DNA from: Bradyrhizobium sp. 139 | GTDB lineage: Bacteria > Pseudomonadota > Alphaproteobacteria > Rhizobiales > Xanthobacteraceae | Assembly (NCBI RefSeq): GCF_023074175.1 | Contig: NZ_JADPKS010000052.1 | Location: forward strand, 1 to 63,801 | Direction: 5' to 3' | Length of the DNA stretch: 63,801 nt | Shown: positions 8,245 to 17,452 of the stretch, one piece after another | How positions within the stretch are numbered: position 1 is the stretch's first letter | How the letters are laid out: every line of letters begins with the position of its first letter | Position numbers and translations under genes: made by a program | The notes under the pieces: model-generated | What the model was told of the DNA's origin: nothing | Seen by the model: only the letters and a program-made list of their open reading frames with translations | The model's database searches: none

Positions 8245-8972
8245 CCGTGCCGCTCGCTGCCACGCTCGCCCGCCCGCCGGTGCAACCGGCCGACGATGCA
8301 CCGCATCTGCTGCTGGTCGACGACGACCGCCGCATCCGCGACCTGTTGTCACGCTTTCTCGCCGGCGAAGGCTATCGCGTCACCACCGCGGCGAGCGCCG
8401 GCGATGCGCGCTCGAAGCTGCTCGGCCTGCATTTCGATCTTCTGATCCTCGACGTCATGATGCCCGGCGAGACCGGTTTCGATCTTGCCCGTTTCATCCG
8501 GACGTCCTCCTCGGTGCCGATCGTGATGCTGACGGCGCGGCACGAAGCCGAAGCCCGCATCGAGGGCCTGCAGATCGGCGCCGACGATTACGTGGCCAAA
8601 CCGTTCGAGCCGCGCGAGCTTGCGCTGCGCATCAACAACATCCTCAAGCGCGCCGCGCCGCCGCCGCAGTCCGCGACGGTGGAGAAGATCGCGTTTGGCC
8701 CTTACGTCTACCATCTCGATCGCGGCGAACTGCGCCAGGGCGAGGAGGTCATCCATCTCACCGATCGCGAGCGTGAGATGCTGCGGATCCTGTCGGAGAC
8801 GCCGGGCGAGACCGTGCCGCGCAGCGCTCTGACCGGCAATGGCAGCGTCAACGAGCGCGCGGTCGACGTGCAGATCAACCGCCTCAGGCGCAAGATCGAG
8901 ACCGACCCCGCCAATCCACTGTTCCTCCAGGCAGTGCGCGGTATCGGCTACCGCCTGGTGGCCTCGCCATAA
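8241..8972 (+). CDS. OmpR-family response regulator (PetR/CenR-like)
   Basis: The 243-residue protein has a receiver domain (about 22-135) with acidic pocket LLLVDDDRR, phosphoacceptor Asp71 in LLILDVMMPGE, Thr98 in VMLTARHE and Lys120 in YVAKPFEP. A C-terminal winged-helix output domain follows (ELRQGEEVIHLTDREREML; NERAVDVQINRLRRKIE). All residues needed for phosphorylation are present. The GTG start overlaps the stop of the MarR gene, and the kinase gene follows after 25 bases, so partner assignment is secure. Target genes cannot be read from sequence. Confidence 0.93.
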   Translation: MTVPLAATLARPPVQPADDAPHLLLVDDDRRIRDLLSRFLAGEGYRVTTAASAGDARSKLLGLHFDLLILDVMMPGETGFDLARFIRTSSSVPIVMLTARHEAEARIEGLQIGADDYVAKPFEPRELALRINNILKRAAPPPQSATVEKIAFGPYVYHLDRGELRQGEEVIHLTDREREMLRILSETPGETVPRSALTGNGSVNERAVDVQINRLRRKIETDPANPLFLQAVRGIGYRLVASP

Positions 8973-8997
8973 AATTCAGAGCAGTGAAGCGCGACCG

Positions 8998-10386
8998 ATG
9001 AGCACGATCGATACCGGCCTGACGCTGTTGAGGAGCGCCGCCGGCCGCGTCTCCGCCGCCAATGGCTGGATGGGCAACGCGTTCAAAGGCTGGATGCCGA
9101 CCGGCCTCTATGCGCGTGCGCTCCTCATCATGATCGTGCCGATGGTGGTGCTGCAATCCGTCGTCGCCTTCGTGTTCATGGAGCGGCACTGGAACACGGT
9201 GACGCGCCGCCTGTCGGCTGCGGTGGTGCAGGACATCGCCGCGCTGATCGACGTCTACAAGGGCTATCCGCAGGACAAGGATCGCGACCAGATCCGCCGC
9301 ATCGCCCAGCAGCGCCTCGGGCTCGTGGTGGACTTCCTGCCCGCCGGCGACATGCCGCCCCCGGGACCAAAGCCGTTCTTCTCGCTGCTCGACCAGACGC
9401 TGTCGGTGCAGCTCGGCCGCCAGATCGGACGTTCGTTCTGGATCGACACGGTCGGCCGCTCCAACGTCGTCGAGATCCGGATCCAGCTCGACGATGCCGT
9501 GATGCGCGTGTTCGCGCAGCGCAGCGCCGCCTATGCCTCGAACTCGGAGATCTTCCTGTTCTGGATGGTCGGCACGTCCTCGATCTTGCTGATCGTCGCG
9601 GTGCTGTTCCTGCGCAACCAGATCAAGCCGATCCTGCGGCTCGCGGACGCCGCCGAAAGCTTCGGCAAGGGCCGCGAGGCACCGAACTTTCGCCCCAGAG
9701 GCGCGCGCGAGGTGCGGCGCGCGTCCGTGGCCTTCCTGGAAATGAAATCGCGCATCGAGCGCACGATGGAGCAGCGCACCGCGATGCTCGCCGGCGTCAG
9801 CCACGATCTGCGCACGATCCTGACGCGGTTCAAGCTCGAGCTGGCGCTGATCGGCGACAACCCCGAACTCGATGGCATGCGCAAGGACGTCGACGAGATG
9901 TCGATGATGCTGGAGGATTACCTTGCGTTTGCGCGTGGCGATTCCGGCGAGCAGTCGCAGCCGACCGACATGGCGCAGGCGCTCGAGGAGCTGCGCAGCG
10001 ACGCCGAGCGCCATGGCCACACCGCGACCGTGGCGTTCCACGGCCTGCCCGTGGTGACGGTGAAGCCGGCCTCGTTCAAGCGCTGCCTCGCCAACCTCGT
10101 CACCAACGCCGCGCGCTACGGCAAGAGCATTGCCATCACCGGCCAGCGCGATCACCGTTATTTGACGGTCACGGTCGACGACGACGGCCCCGGGATTCCC
10201 GCTCACTTGCGCGAAGAAGTGTTCAAGCCATTCCTGCGGCTGGACAACGCCCGCAACCAGGACGAAGGCGGCACGGGCCTCGGTCTCGCCATTGCCCGCG
10301 ACATCGCCCGCTCGCATGGCGGCGACATCACCCTCGGCGACAGCCCGATGGGGGGATTAAGGGCGAGTGTGAGGATACCGGTATAG
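8998..10386 (+). CDS. EnvZ/CenK-like sensor histidine kinase
   Basis: The 462-residue protein has two membrane segments (about 41-61 and 185-205) enclosing a periplasmic sensor region. A HAMP linker follows (NQIKPILRLADAAESFGKG), then a dimerisation/phosphoacceptor segment with His269 in GVSHDLRTILTRFKLEL and an HATPase domain (N-box NLVTNAARYG, G1 VDDDGPGIP, G2 GGTGLGLAIARDIA). The usual Pro of the HDLRTP motif is Ile here. It is the last gene of the MarR/regulator/kinase operon. The ATG at 8998 was chosen because the frame upstream lies inside the regulator gene. Confidence 0.93.
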   Translation: MSTIDTGLTLLRSAAGRVSAANGWMGNAFKGWMPTGLYARALLIMIVPMVVLQSVVAFVFMERHWNTVTRRLSAAVVQDIAALIDVYKGYPQDKDRDQIRRIAQQRLGLVVDFLPAGDMPPPGPKPFFSLLDQTLSVQLGRQIGRSFWIDTVGRSNVVEIRIQLDDAVMRVFAQRSAAYASNSEIFLFWMVGTSSILLIVAVLFLRNQIKPILRLADAAESFGKGREAPNFRPRGAREVRRASVAFLEMKSRIERTMEQRTAMLAGVSHDLRTILTRFKLELALIGDNPELDGMRKDVDEMSMMLEDYLAFARGDSGEQSQPTDMAQALEELRSDAERHGHTATVAFHGLPVVTVKPASFKRCLANLVTNAARYGKSIAITGQRDHRYLTVTVDDDGPGIPAHLREEVFKPFLRLDNARNQDEGGTGLGLAIARDIARSHGGDITLGDSPMGGLRASVRIPV

Positions 10387-10471
10387 GCGTGTAGCCCAGA
10401 TGGAGCGCGCGGCGTAATCCGGGGCCAGCTGTCGTGGTGCACGAGCCCCGGATTTCGGGCTACAGTTTCAC

Positions 10472-11002
10472 CTACTTCGGCAACAACGCCTTCAACTTGT
10501 CCATGTCGCGCACGTTCATCTTGAATCCGCCGGGCATCACGATGTCGCCGGGCTTCTGCTCCGGCTTGCAGGCGCCGAGCCACTTGGCTTCGAGTGTCAT
10601 GGTGGTGTCGCGGCCTGCTGCGCCGACGGCGCCGCCTTGCACATGTGATGAGGTCTTCACCGTATAGGCCGAGTTGAAATCGCCCGTGATCTCGGCATGC
10701 GAGGTCGTGCTGATGCCGGCGACGCTGCAATCGGAATCGCTGACATAGCCGGTCGCGGTCTTCTTAATGTCCTGCTTGGAGCAGATCTGCTTGGCCATAG
10801 GGGAGATGTTGTTGTTCATCTCCTTGTCGACGCTCTCGTCGGTGCAGTGTTGCATGGTCATCTCAGGCACGGGCGTGCCGGTCCTGACCATCTTCAACTC
10901 CCAGAGACCAGCCTTGCGCACCGGCAGATCGTCGGCGCTGACGCTGCCTGCCGACAGGACAATGCAAAGGGCCGAGCCGAGCAAAACGAGTTTGCGCGTC
11001 AT
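10472..11002 (-). CDS. DUF3617 family exported protein
   Basis: The 176-residue protein has a signal peptide (MTRKLVLLGSALCIVLSAGS, cleavage likely before DDLPVRK). The DUF3617 pattern follows: PVRKAGLWELKMVRTG, the cysteine-bearing MQHCTDESVDKEM, and CSKQDIKKTATGYVSDSDC. Three to four conserved Cys suggest disulfides in the periplasm. Function of the family is unknown. It precedes another small exported protein on the same strand with a short gap. Confidence 0.85.
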   Translation of the reverse strand: MTRKLVLLGSALCIVLSAGSVSADDLPVRKAGLWELKMVRTGTPVPEMTMQHCTDESVDKEMNNNISPMAKQICSKQDIKKTATGYVSDSDCSVAGISTTSHAEITGDFNSAYTVKTSSHVQGGAVGAAGRDTTMTLEAKWLGACKPEQKPGDIVMPGGFKMNVRDMDKLKALLPK

Positions 11003-11046
11003 GTGAGAGGCTCCCGGCTGAGAGATTGCGGCGTTACGACAGCGCC

Positions 11047-11352
11047 TCAGTAGAGCGTGCGGACCGGCTGGTCGGCGGCGCCATAGGGAACCCAGCGGCA
11101 GGAGAACGAGATGTAACTGCCCTCATAGGCCTGAACCGCAAGGAACTTGACGACCTTGCCGTAGCGCGCGCAGTGATCGACCGCGACCTGCCGCGCATCG
11201 ACCTGGGCCGCCATCGAATAGGCGATGATGCCGCCGGTATCGTTGCCCTTGAACGGCGGCACCGGAAGGATATCGGCGCGCGCCGGCTGGCCGGCCATCA
11301 CACCCAAGACAACCAGGCCGGCAAGAAAGCCCGCGGCCGCAATGATTCGCAT
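11047..11352 (-). CDS. Small exported protein of unknown function
   Basis: The 101-residue product starts MRIIAAAGFLAGLVVLGVMA with a cleavage site after GQPARA, so it should be exported. The mature part is about 75 residues with two Cys (DHCARYGKV, SFSCRWVPYG), which may form one disulfide. I do not recognise a named family. The ATG at 11352 was chosen for the signal peptide; a longer frame upstream has no such start. It probably follows the DUF3617 gene in one transcript. Confidence 0.7.
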   Translation of the reverse strand: MRIIAAAGFLAGLVVLGVMAGQPARADILPVPPFKGNDTGGIIAYSMAAQVDARQVAVDHCARYGKVVKFLAVQAYEGSYISFSCRWVPYGAADQPVRTLY

Positions 11353-11534
11353 TTCCGTTACTCCAATTGGCTGGCGCCAGTTTACGGTGCCGGGATGGAA
11401 GTGCAAAGAACTGAAGCCCTGCCGGCTGCGCCGTGATGGTCAACTCGTCGCCAAGTGTTGCCGCGCTGCACTTGACCCCGCCCGGCCTTCACGGCACCGT
11501 CCGATCCTCGCAGATCATGCTGTCCGGATTGCCC

Positions 11535-11999
11535 ATGCACGCCTTGACCTCCCTGAAATCGCTCCGCTTTGCCGCCGTGCTCGGCCTCCTGTTCGGTGCG
11601 CTGTCGTTCGGTGAGGCCAGGGCCGCCAACCCGCTGGAGCTGAACTTCTGGCTGAGCGGGCCGCGCTACGATGGCAACGTCGCCGATTGCGACAAGGCGC
11701 TGCCGACGATCGCCACCCAGTTCTGGGAGAAGGAAAGCTCTTTCTGGAATTCTTCCTTGAAGATCACGGGCTTCGCTGCGGTTCACGAGACCGCGTTCCG
11801 GCCTTGGCAGTCCGACAATGTTCCGCGCCGCTACTGCACGGGTGAAGCGATGCTCAATGACGGCAAGATGCGCAAGGTGCACTTCTCGATCATCGAGGAT
11901 GGCGGCTTCGCCGGCTACGGCAATGGCGTCGAGTGGTGCGTGGTCGGGCTCGACCGCGACTGGGCGTACAATCCGGCCTGCCGGGCTGCCAAGCCCTGA
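11535..11999 (+). CDS. Exported protein of unknown function
   Basis: The 154-residue product has a signal peptide (MHALTSLKSLRFAAVLGLLF, cleavage after GEARA). The mature domain is rich in Trp and aromatic residues and has three Cys (VADCDKALP, RRYCTGEAM, EWCVVGLDRDWAYNPAC region). The GYGNGVEWCVVGLDRDWAYN segment is a distinctive C-terminal signature, but I cannot name the family. An upstream ATG at 11517 is a possible alternative start. It stands alone, upstream of the RNase T2 gene on the same strand. Confidence 0.75.
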   Translation: MHALTSLKSLRFAAVLGLLFGALSFGEARAANPLELNFWLSGPRYDGNVADCDKALPTIATQFWEKESSFWNSSLKITGFAAVHETAFRPWQSDNVPRRYCTGEAMLNDGKMRKVHFSIIEDGGFAGYGNGVEWCVVGLDRDWAYNPACRAAKP

Positions 12000-12104
12000 T
12001 TCGCATACGGCTCGCCCGGACGCGCGCGCCGCCTGAATTTTGTTCTTGAAATGTTCTTATCGCCTGCTAGGCTCGACTGCACAGTGTAGTTGAGGGGCGT
12101 CGCC

Positions 12105-12818
12105 ATGTTTCATTCCAGATTGCATTCGTTCTCCCGCCTGATGTTCTCGCTGGGCCTGACCCTGGTTCTTGCCGCCGGGCTGGTCTCGCTGCCGGGCGGC
12201 GCAAAGGCCCAGGATAAACGGCAGAACGCGCCCGGCGAATTCGATTTCTACGTGCTGTCGCTGTCATGGTCGCCCTCGTTCTGCGAGGAGGCGTCCGAGC
12301 GCGACCGTGGCGGCGGCCGCTCGCAGATGCAGTGCAACGGGCGGCCCTACGCGTTCGTGGTGCACGGGCTGTGGCCGCAATATGAGAATGGCTTCCCCGA
12401 ATATTGCCAGCGGCCGTCGCCGCGGCTGAACCGCAGCATCGTCTCTTCGATGCTCGACCTGATGCCGGCGCCGGGCCTGATCTTCAACGAGTGGGACAAG
12501 CACGGCACCTGCTCCGGGCTCGACGGCCGCAATTATTTCGAGACGATCCGAAAGGCGCGCGCCGCGATCAAGATCCCGGCGGAATATCTCGAACTGTCGC
12601 AGGCCAAGACCGTGGCGCCGGGCGAGGTGGAGGAAGCCTTCGTCAAGGCCAATGCGGGCCTGAGCAACGCGGCCGTCTCGGTCACCTGCAACCGGACCCG
12701 GCTCTCCGAGGTGCGCATCTGCCTCAGCAAGGACCTGCAATTCCGGGCCTGCGATGAGATCGAGCGCCGCGCCTGCCGCCGCGACCAGGTGACGATGCCC
12801 CCAATCAGAGGTGGGTAG
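12105..12818 (+). CDS. Ribonuclease T2 family protein, exported
   Basis: RNase T2 enzymes cleave single-stranded RNA through a 2',3'-cyclic phosphate and act in the periplasm or outside. The 237-residue product has a signal peptide (about 1-35, ending PGGAKA). It has both active-site motifs: CAS I around residues 85-92 (FVVHGLWPQ, His88) and CAS II around 130-136 (WDKHGTC, His133). Eight or more Cys in the mature part fit the disulfide-rich fold. The ATG at 12105 is preceded by GAGGGG. Family certain; physiological role unknown. Confidence 0.93.
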   Translation: MFHSRLHSFSRLMFSLGLTLVLAAGLVSLPGGAKAQDKRQNAPGEFDFYVLSLSWSPSFCEEASERDRGGGRSQMQCNGRPYAFVVHGLWPQYENGFPEYCQRPSPRLNRSIVSSMLDLMPAPGLIFNEWDKHGTCSGLDGRNYFETIRKARAAIKIPAEYLELSQAKTVAPGEVEEAFVKANAGLSNAAVSVTCNRTRLSEVRICLSKDLQFRACDEIERRACRRDQVTMPPIRGG

Positions 12819-12834
12819 AGCGAGACCTCAGATC

Positions 12835-12982
12835 GTCATTCCGGGGCGCACGACTTGTCCGCCGAAGGGCGAAGGCGGAAGCGCGAACTATGATGCGCAA
12901 TTGCGCATCTGAGAACCCATCCGTCCACATTGTCGGTGGCTGGATTCCGGGTTCGGCGCTGGCGCACCGCCCTGAAATGACG
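12835..12982. repeat. Dispersed palindromic repeat (CGTCATTCCGGGGCGC class)
   Basis: The arm CGTCATTCCGGGGCGC is mirrored by GCACCGCCCTGAAATGACG, with an inner pair around CGCAATTGCGCATCTGAGAA and a GGATTCCGGGTTC segment. It fills the gap between the RNase T2 gene and rlmJ. A partial relative occurs at 46081-46096. Confidence 0.7.
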
Positions 12983-13021
12983 GCAGTTACTTTCATCGCC
13001 TGATGTCGTAACTGTCGCTCC

Positions 13022-13882
13022 ATGAACTACCGCCACGCCTTCCACGCCGGAAACTTCGCCGATGTCATCAAGCACATCGTGCTCGCGCGCATCATTACCT
13101 ACCTCCAGGACAAACCAGGGGCATTCCGCGTCATCGACACCCATGCCGGTGCCGGCCTCTACGATCTCGAGAGCGACGAGGCGCGCCGTAGCGGCGAATG
13201 GCTGACCGGCATCGCGCGGCTGATGCAGGCGCGCCTGTCGAACGAGGCCGTGGCGCTGACAAAGCCCTATATGGACATCGTCCGCGCCTACAATCCGAAA
13301 GGCGAGCTCAAGGCCTATCCGGGCTCGCCGCTGATCGCGCGCGGCCTGCTCAGGCCACAAGATCGCCTCGTCGCCTGCGAGCTCGAGCCGAAAGCGCGCA
13401 AGGCGCTAATCGGCGTGCTGCGCCGCGACGAGCAGGCCCGCGTGGTCGATCTCGACGGCTGGATGGCGTTGCCGGCCTTCGTGCCGCCGAAGGAACGGCG
13501 CGGGCTGGTGCTGATCGACCCGCCATTCGAGGCAAAGGACGAGTTCGAAAGGCTGGGCGAGGCCTTCTCGGCGGCTTTCGTGAAATGGCCGACCGGTATC
13601 TATGTAATCTGGTATCCTGCCAAGAGCCGGCGCGCCACCGACGCGCTGGCGCAATCAGTGGCGCGGCTCGCAGCCGCAGCAAAGCCGGCGGGAAAATGCC
13701 TGCGCCTCGAATTCAGTGTGGCGCCGCAAGCCGACGGCGGAGCTCTCACCTCCTCCGGGCTCCTGATCGTCAATCCTCCTTACACGCTGCACGGCGAGCT
13801 CAAGACCATCCTGCCCGAGCTGGAAATGCCACTCGGCCAGGGCGGCGCTGCCAGATTCCGATTAGAGGTGCCGAGGCCGTAA
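13022..13882 (+). CDS. rlmJ: 23S rRNA (adenine(2030)-N(6))-methyltransferase RlmJ
   Basis: Methylates N6 of A2030 in 23S rRNA using SAM. The 286-residue protein starts with the family signature MNYRHAFHAGNFADVIKHIV, has the SAM-binding segment DTHAGAGLYDL at 39-49 and the catalytic DPPF at 166-169, and ends with a typical NPPYTLHGELKTILPEL segment. Length is normal. It stands alone, with palindromic repeat DNA upstream. Confidence 0.95.
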   Translation: MNYRHAFHAGNFADVIKHIVLARIITYLQDKPGAFRVIDTHAGAGLYDLESDEARRSGEWLTGIARLMQARLSNEAVALTKPYMDIVRAYNPKGELKAYPGSPLIARGLLRPQDRLVACELEPKARKALIGVLRRDEQARVVDLDGWMALPAFVPPKERRGLVLIDPPFEAKDEFERLGEAFSAAFVKWPTGIYVIWYPAKSRRATDALAQSVARLAAAAKPAGKCLRLEFSVAPQADGGALTSSGLLIVNPPYTLHGELKTILPELEMPLGQGGAARFRLEVPRP

Positions 13883-14133
13883 CACTCCGGCATTCTTGGG
13901 AAAAAGATGCAGTAGCGGTGGTCAATCTGCAAAGAACCGTATTATGCTGCTTCCGTGACTGGCTTTACGTTCCGCTTCCGCGAATGGTTGCGGCGGAGTG
14001 AAGGCCCTAAGAAAGATCCGGCCGGACTGAAAAGTCCGCCCAAGGATGGCCAGCTCCCGGGCTTCGTAAGGTCCGGTCATGCCGTGACGTGAGTCTGCGT
14101 CGCGGCGGAGGAGCAATGAGGGGGAGTTTCCCG

Positions 14134-14349
14134 ATGGCCATGACGGGAACGGTCAAGTTTTTCAACGGCGAGCGCGGCTACGGCTTCATCAAGCCGGACG
14201 ACGGCGGTCGCGATGTCTTCGTTCACATCACCGCTGTGGAGCGGGCCGGATTGAAGGACCTTGCCGAAGGACAGCGTATTACTTTCGAAGTCGAGCCGGA
14301 CAAGAAGGGGAAGGGACCGAAGGCGGTCGATCTCGTGATCCTCGCCTAG
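14134..14349 (+). CDS. Cold shock protein (CspA family)
   Basis: The 71-residue single cold-shock domain carries RNP1 (RGYGFIKPDDGG) and RNP2 (DVFVHITAVE), which bind single-stranded RNA and DNA. The N-terminus MAMTGTVKFFNGERG is canonical. A GAGGGGGAG stretch 9-15 bases before the ATG serves as ribosome-binding site; a second ATG two codons later is possible. The region of about 250 bases upstream contains no gene and may include a long structured leader, common for this family. It is convergent with the outer-membrane protein gene. Confidence 0.93.
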   Translation: MAMTGTVKFFNGERGYGFIKPDDGGRDVFVHITAVERAGLKDLAEGQRITFEVEPDKKGKGPKAVDLVILA

Positions 14350-14360
14350 CGAGCCTGACT

Positions 14361-14392
14361 CAAAAAAAATCCCGGCCGCAAGCGGCCGGAAG
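14361..14392 (-). terminator. Rho-independent terminator of the outer-membrane protein gene
   Basis: On the minus strand CCGGCCGC, a TT loop and GCGGCCGG form a perfect 8-bp stem, followed by GGGATTTTTTTT. It lies about 30 bases past the stop of the minus-strand gene. The stem could also serve the convergent cold shock gene, but the T run is only on the minus-strand side. Confidence 0.88.
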
Positions 14393-14422
14393 GCTGTAGT
14401 CCGGTATTTTCTTCTTCAGCTA

Positions 14423-15046
14423 TCAGAAGTGATAGTTCACGCCTGCGCGCACAACGCTGGCGCTATAGCCGTTTGACACCCCTGTGATTGCGAACTGGCT
14501 CGTCGACAGATCGATGTAGAGGTATTCGAGCTTGGCGCTCCAGTTCGGCGCAAAACCGACTTCCGCGCCGGCACCAATGGTCCAGCCTGCGGTGGTGTGC
14601 GACTCCGTCCAGCCGAATGTCTGCCCGCGCAGCTCGCCGAAGGCGAGGCCGGCGGTGCCGTAGAACAGCACGTTGCCGAAGGCGTAGCCGGCGCGGCCGC
14701 GCAGCGTGCCGAACCAGGGATTGGAGAACTTCCACGGCGCGAAGGTGTCGTCGGCACCGGCGGCCTGGATGTCGCCCTCGACACCGAACACCCACGGTCC
14801 GTTCTGGAAATTGTAGCCGGCCTGCACGCCGCCGACGAAGCCGGACGGCTTTGCGGGATTGTTGCTGACCGAGCCCCACTCGTAGCCGAGATTGGCGCCG
14901 AGATACGGGCCCGCCCAGCTATAGGCGTTGAGCGGCTGATTGACGGTGTAGGGCGCACGCTGCCCGTAGTTGAGATCGGCGGCCTCTGCCGAAGCTGTCC
15001 AGCCGGCTGCAACCAACGCGGCTGCGCCTACAACGACCCCCTTCAT
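14423..15046 (-). CDS. Outer-membrane beta-barrel protein (Omp25/31-like)
   Basis: The 207-residue product has a signal peptide (MKGVVVGAAALVAAGWTASA, cleavage near EAADLNYG). The eight-stranded barrel pattern seen in rhizobial Omp25/Omp31 porin-like proteins follows: WAGPYLGANLGYEWG, GGVQAGYNFQNGPWVFGVEG, and a C-terminal VVRAGVNYHF ending in Phe, the sorting signal for outer-membrane insertion. The ATG at 15046 was chosen to give the signal peptide directly. It is monocistronic, with its own terminator. Confidence 0.9.
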   Translation of the reverse strand: MKGVVVGAAALVAAGWTASAEAADLNYGQRAPYTVNQPLNAYSWAGPYLGANLGYEWGSVSNNPAKPSGFVGGVQAGYNFQNGPWVFGVEGDIQAAGADDTFAPWKFSNPWFGTLRGRAGYAFGNVLFYGTAGLAFGELRGQTFGWTESHTTAGWTIGAGAEVGFAPNWSAKLEYLYIDLSTSQFAITGVSNGYSASVVRAGVNYHF

Positions 15047-15295
15047 CGCACTCTCCAACGCAACTGCCGAACCGGGTGCGATGCCTGCGCCGCCGCGCCG
15101 GGCCATCTCGCATGGTTACGGAACCAAGACCTTTTCGCGTAGGATTTATCGAGAGTTTTAAGTTAAAGGGCTGTTAAGACCCGTTACTGCGCCCTTAACA
15201 GACTTAAGGAAGCGTTACCGGGAACTGCACGCCATCCTGTGCGTGCGGCATGGCCGGAACTTCAAATCGGCACTCCCAGCGCTTAAATTCGCACC

Positions 15296-17359
15296 ATGGT
15301 TCACGATTCCACCGACAATCCGGACGACGTACGCGCGCGCAAATCCAGGCGCGGCACGGCGACCGACGCCCCCCCGGAGAGCTTGGCGCCGCCGGACCTC
15401 GATCCCGCCACCACCGGCGGCGACGACGAGGACGAGGCACGGCTGCCGGATATCCTGGAAGAGAGCGGCGCGGTCGGCGAAGAGCCGCTGGCGACCGGCC
15501 ATGAGGCGATCGAGCGCGCGGTTCGGCTCGCCCCCACGTCGCCTGGCGTCTATCGCATGCTCGCCGCGAACAGCGACGTGCTCTACGTCGGCAAGGCCAA
15601 GAACGTCAAAAAGCGGCTGTCCAACTATGCGCGCCTCAGTGCGCCGCAGCCGGCGCGTATCCTGCGCATGATCGCAGCCACGGTTACCGTGGAGATCGTC
15701 TCGACCAATACCGAGACCGAAGCGCTGCTGCTGGAGGCCAACCTCATCAAGCAGCTCCGGCCGCGCTTCAACGTGCAGCTGCGCGACGACAAGTCGTTTC
15801 CCTATATCCTGATCACCGGCGATCATTGGGCGCCGCAGATCCTCAAGCATCGCGGCGCGCAGTCCCGCCCCGGCCGCTATTTCGGCCCGTTCGCGTCCGC
15901 CGGCGCCGTCAACCGCACCATCACCGCCTTGCAGCGCGCGTTCCTGATCCGCTCCTGCACCGATTCCTTCTTCGAGAGCCGTAGCAGGCCCTGCCTGCTC
16001 TACCAGATCCGCCGCTGCGCCGGTCCCTGCACGCGCGAGATCGACTTCCCCGGCTATACGACGCTGGTGCGCGAGGCGACCGACTTCCTCTCCGGCAAGA
16101 GCCGTGCGGTGAAGCAGGAGCTTGCCGCCGAGATGGAGAAGGCCTCCGGCGAGCTCGAGTTCGAGAGCGCGGCGCTGTACCGCGACCGCCTCGCCGCGTT
16201 GTCGGCGATCCAGTCGCAGCAGGGCATCAATCCGCGCACGGTGGAAGAAGCCGACGTGTTCGCCATCCACCAGGAGGGCGGCTTCTCCTGCGTCGAAGTG
16301 TTCTTCTTCCGCACCGGACAGAACTGGGGCAACCGCGCCTATTTCCCGCGCGCAGAGAAGACCTTTACGCCGGAAGAAGTGCTGGGGTCCTTCCTCGCCC
16401 AGTTCTACGACGATAAGCCGCCGCCGAAAAACATCCTGCTCTCGCACGAGATCGAGGAGAGCGAGCTGCTCGCCAACGCGCTTTCGATCAAGGCCGGCCA
16501 CAAGATCGAGGTCACCGCGCCCAAGCGCGGCGAGAAGAAGGAGCTGGTCGCCCACGCGCTGACCAATGCGCGCGAGGCGCTCGGCCGCAAGCTCGCGGAC
16601 ACCGCGACCCAGAGCCGCCTGCTGGACGCCATGGCCACGACGCTGGCTCTGCCGCATGCGCCCAAGCGCATCGAAGTCTACGATAACAGCCACATCCAGG
16701 GCACCAATGCCGTCGGTGCCATGATCGTCGCCGGCCCCGACGGTTTTGTGAAAAACCAGTACCGCAAGTTCAACATCAAGTCGGAAGGGCTCACGCCCGG
16801 CGACGATTACGCGATGATGCGCGAGGTGCTGGAGCGGCGCTTCAAGCGCCTGATCAATCCGCCCGAGGTCAGCGTGGCCACGGCGAAGGACGATGACTTC
16901 CCGCAATGGCCGGACCTCGTGATCATCGACGGCGGCCGCGGCCAGCTCAATGCCGTCCGCGAGATCTTCGCAGCCCTGGGGCTGGCCCAGGTGTCGTTGA
17001 TGTCGGTCGCCAAGGGACCGGACCGGGATGCCGGCCGCGAAACCCTGTTCATGCCGGAGCGCGAGGCGATCAAGCTGGAGCCGCGCGACCCCGTGCTCTA
17101 CTTCATCCAGCGCCTGCGCGACGAGGCGCACCGCTTCGTCATCGGCTCGCATCGCACGCTGCGCAAGAAGGACATCCGCGAGGCCGGTTTGCAGGAGATT
17201 CCGGGCATCGGCCCGTCACGCAAACGTGCCTTGCTGCATCATTTCGGAACTCTGAAGGAGATCGAGCGGGCCTCGATCGTCGATCTCGGCAAGGTTCCGG
17301 GGGTGAGCGCGGAGAGCGCCCGCAGGATTTTCGAGTATTTCCATCCCCAGCCGGGATGA
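15296..17359 (+). CDS. uvrC: Excinuclease ABC subunit C
   Basis: Makes the two incisions of nucleotide excision repair in complex with UvrB. Domains in order: a 65-75 residue acidic, disordered N-terminal extension not found in the usual ~610-residue enzyme; a GIY-YIG nuclease ([20 protein letters not shown]); a Cys-rich stretch ([13 protein letters not shown]); a UVR domain ([20 protein letters not shown]); an RNase H-like nuclease ([33 protein letters not shown]); and C-terminal HhH motifs ([25 protein letters not shown]). First gene of the plus-strand block running to prmB. Confidence 0.96.
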   Translation: MVHDSTDNPDDVRARKSRRGTATDAPPESLAPPDLDPATTGGDDEDEARLPDILEESGAVGEEPLATGHEAIERAVRLAPTSPGVYRMLAANSDVLYVGKAKNVKKRLSNYARLSAPQPARILRMIAATVTVEIVSTNTETEALLLEANLIKQLRPRFNVQLRDDKSFPYILITGDHWAPQILKHRGAQSRPGRYFGPFASAGAVNRTITALQRAFLIRSCTDSFFESRSRPCLLYQIRRCAGPCTREIDFPGYTTLVREATDFLSGKSRAVKQELAAEMEKASGELEFESAALYRDRLAALSAIQSQQGINPRTVEEADVFAIHQEGGFSCVEVFFFRTGQNWGNRAYFPRAEKTFTPEEVLGSFLAQFYDDKPPPKNILLSHEIEESELLANALSIKAGHKIEVTAPKRGEKKELVAHALTNAREALGRKLADTATQSRLLDAMATTLALPHAPKRIEVYDNSHIQGTNAVGAMIVAGPDGFVKNQYRKFNIKSEGLTPGDDYAMMREVLERRFKRLINPPEVSVATAKDDDFPQWPDLVIIDGGRGQLNAVREIFAALGLAQVSLMSVAKGPDRDAGRETLFMPEREAIKLEPRDPVLYFIQRLRDEAHRFVIGSHRTLRKKDIREAGLQEIPGIGPSRKRALLHHFGTLKEIERASIVDLGKVPGVSAESARRIFEYFHPQPG

Positions 17360-17452
17360 ACTAAAGGGGACCGGGTCATATGGTCGTCGCATCCCGCCCC
17401 CATCTGGGGACGGGCGGTTGACCTTAGAGCACCAGCGGTATTGGTAGGACGG

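Noticed and set aside
8884..10317. A 477-codon open frame on the minus strand
   Set aside because: Antisense to the histidine kinase, which has all its catalytic boxes.
15215..17152. A 645-codon open frame on the minus strand
   Set aside because: Antisense to uvrC, whose domains are complete.
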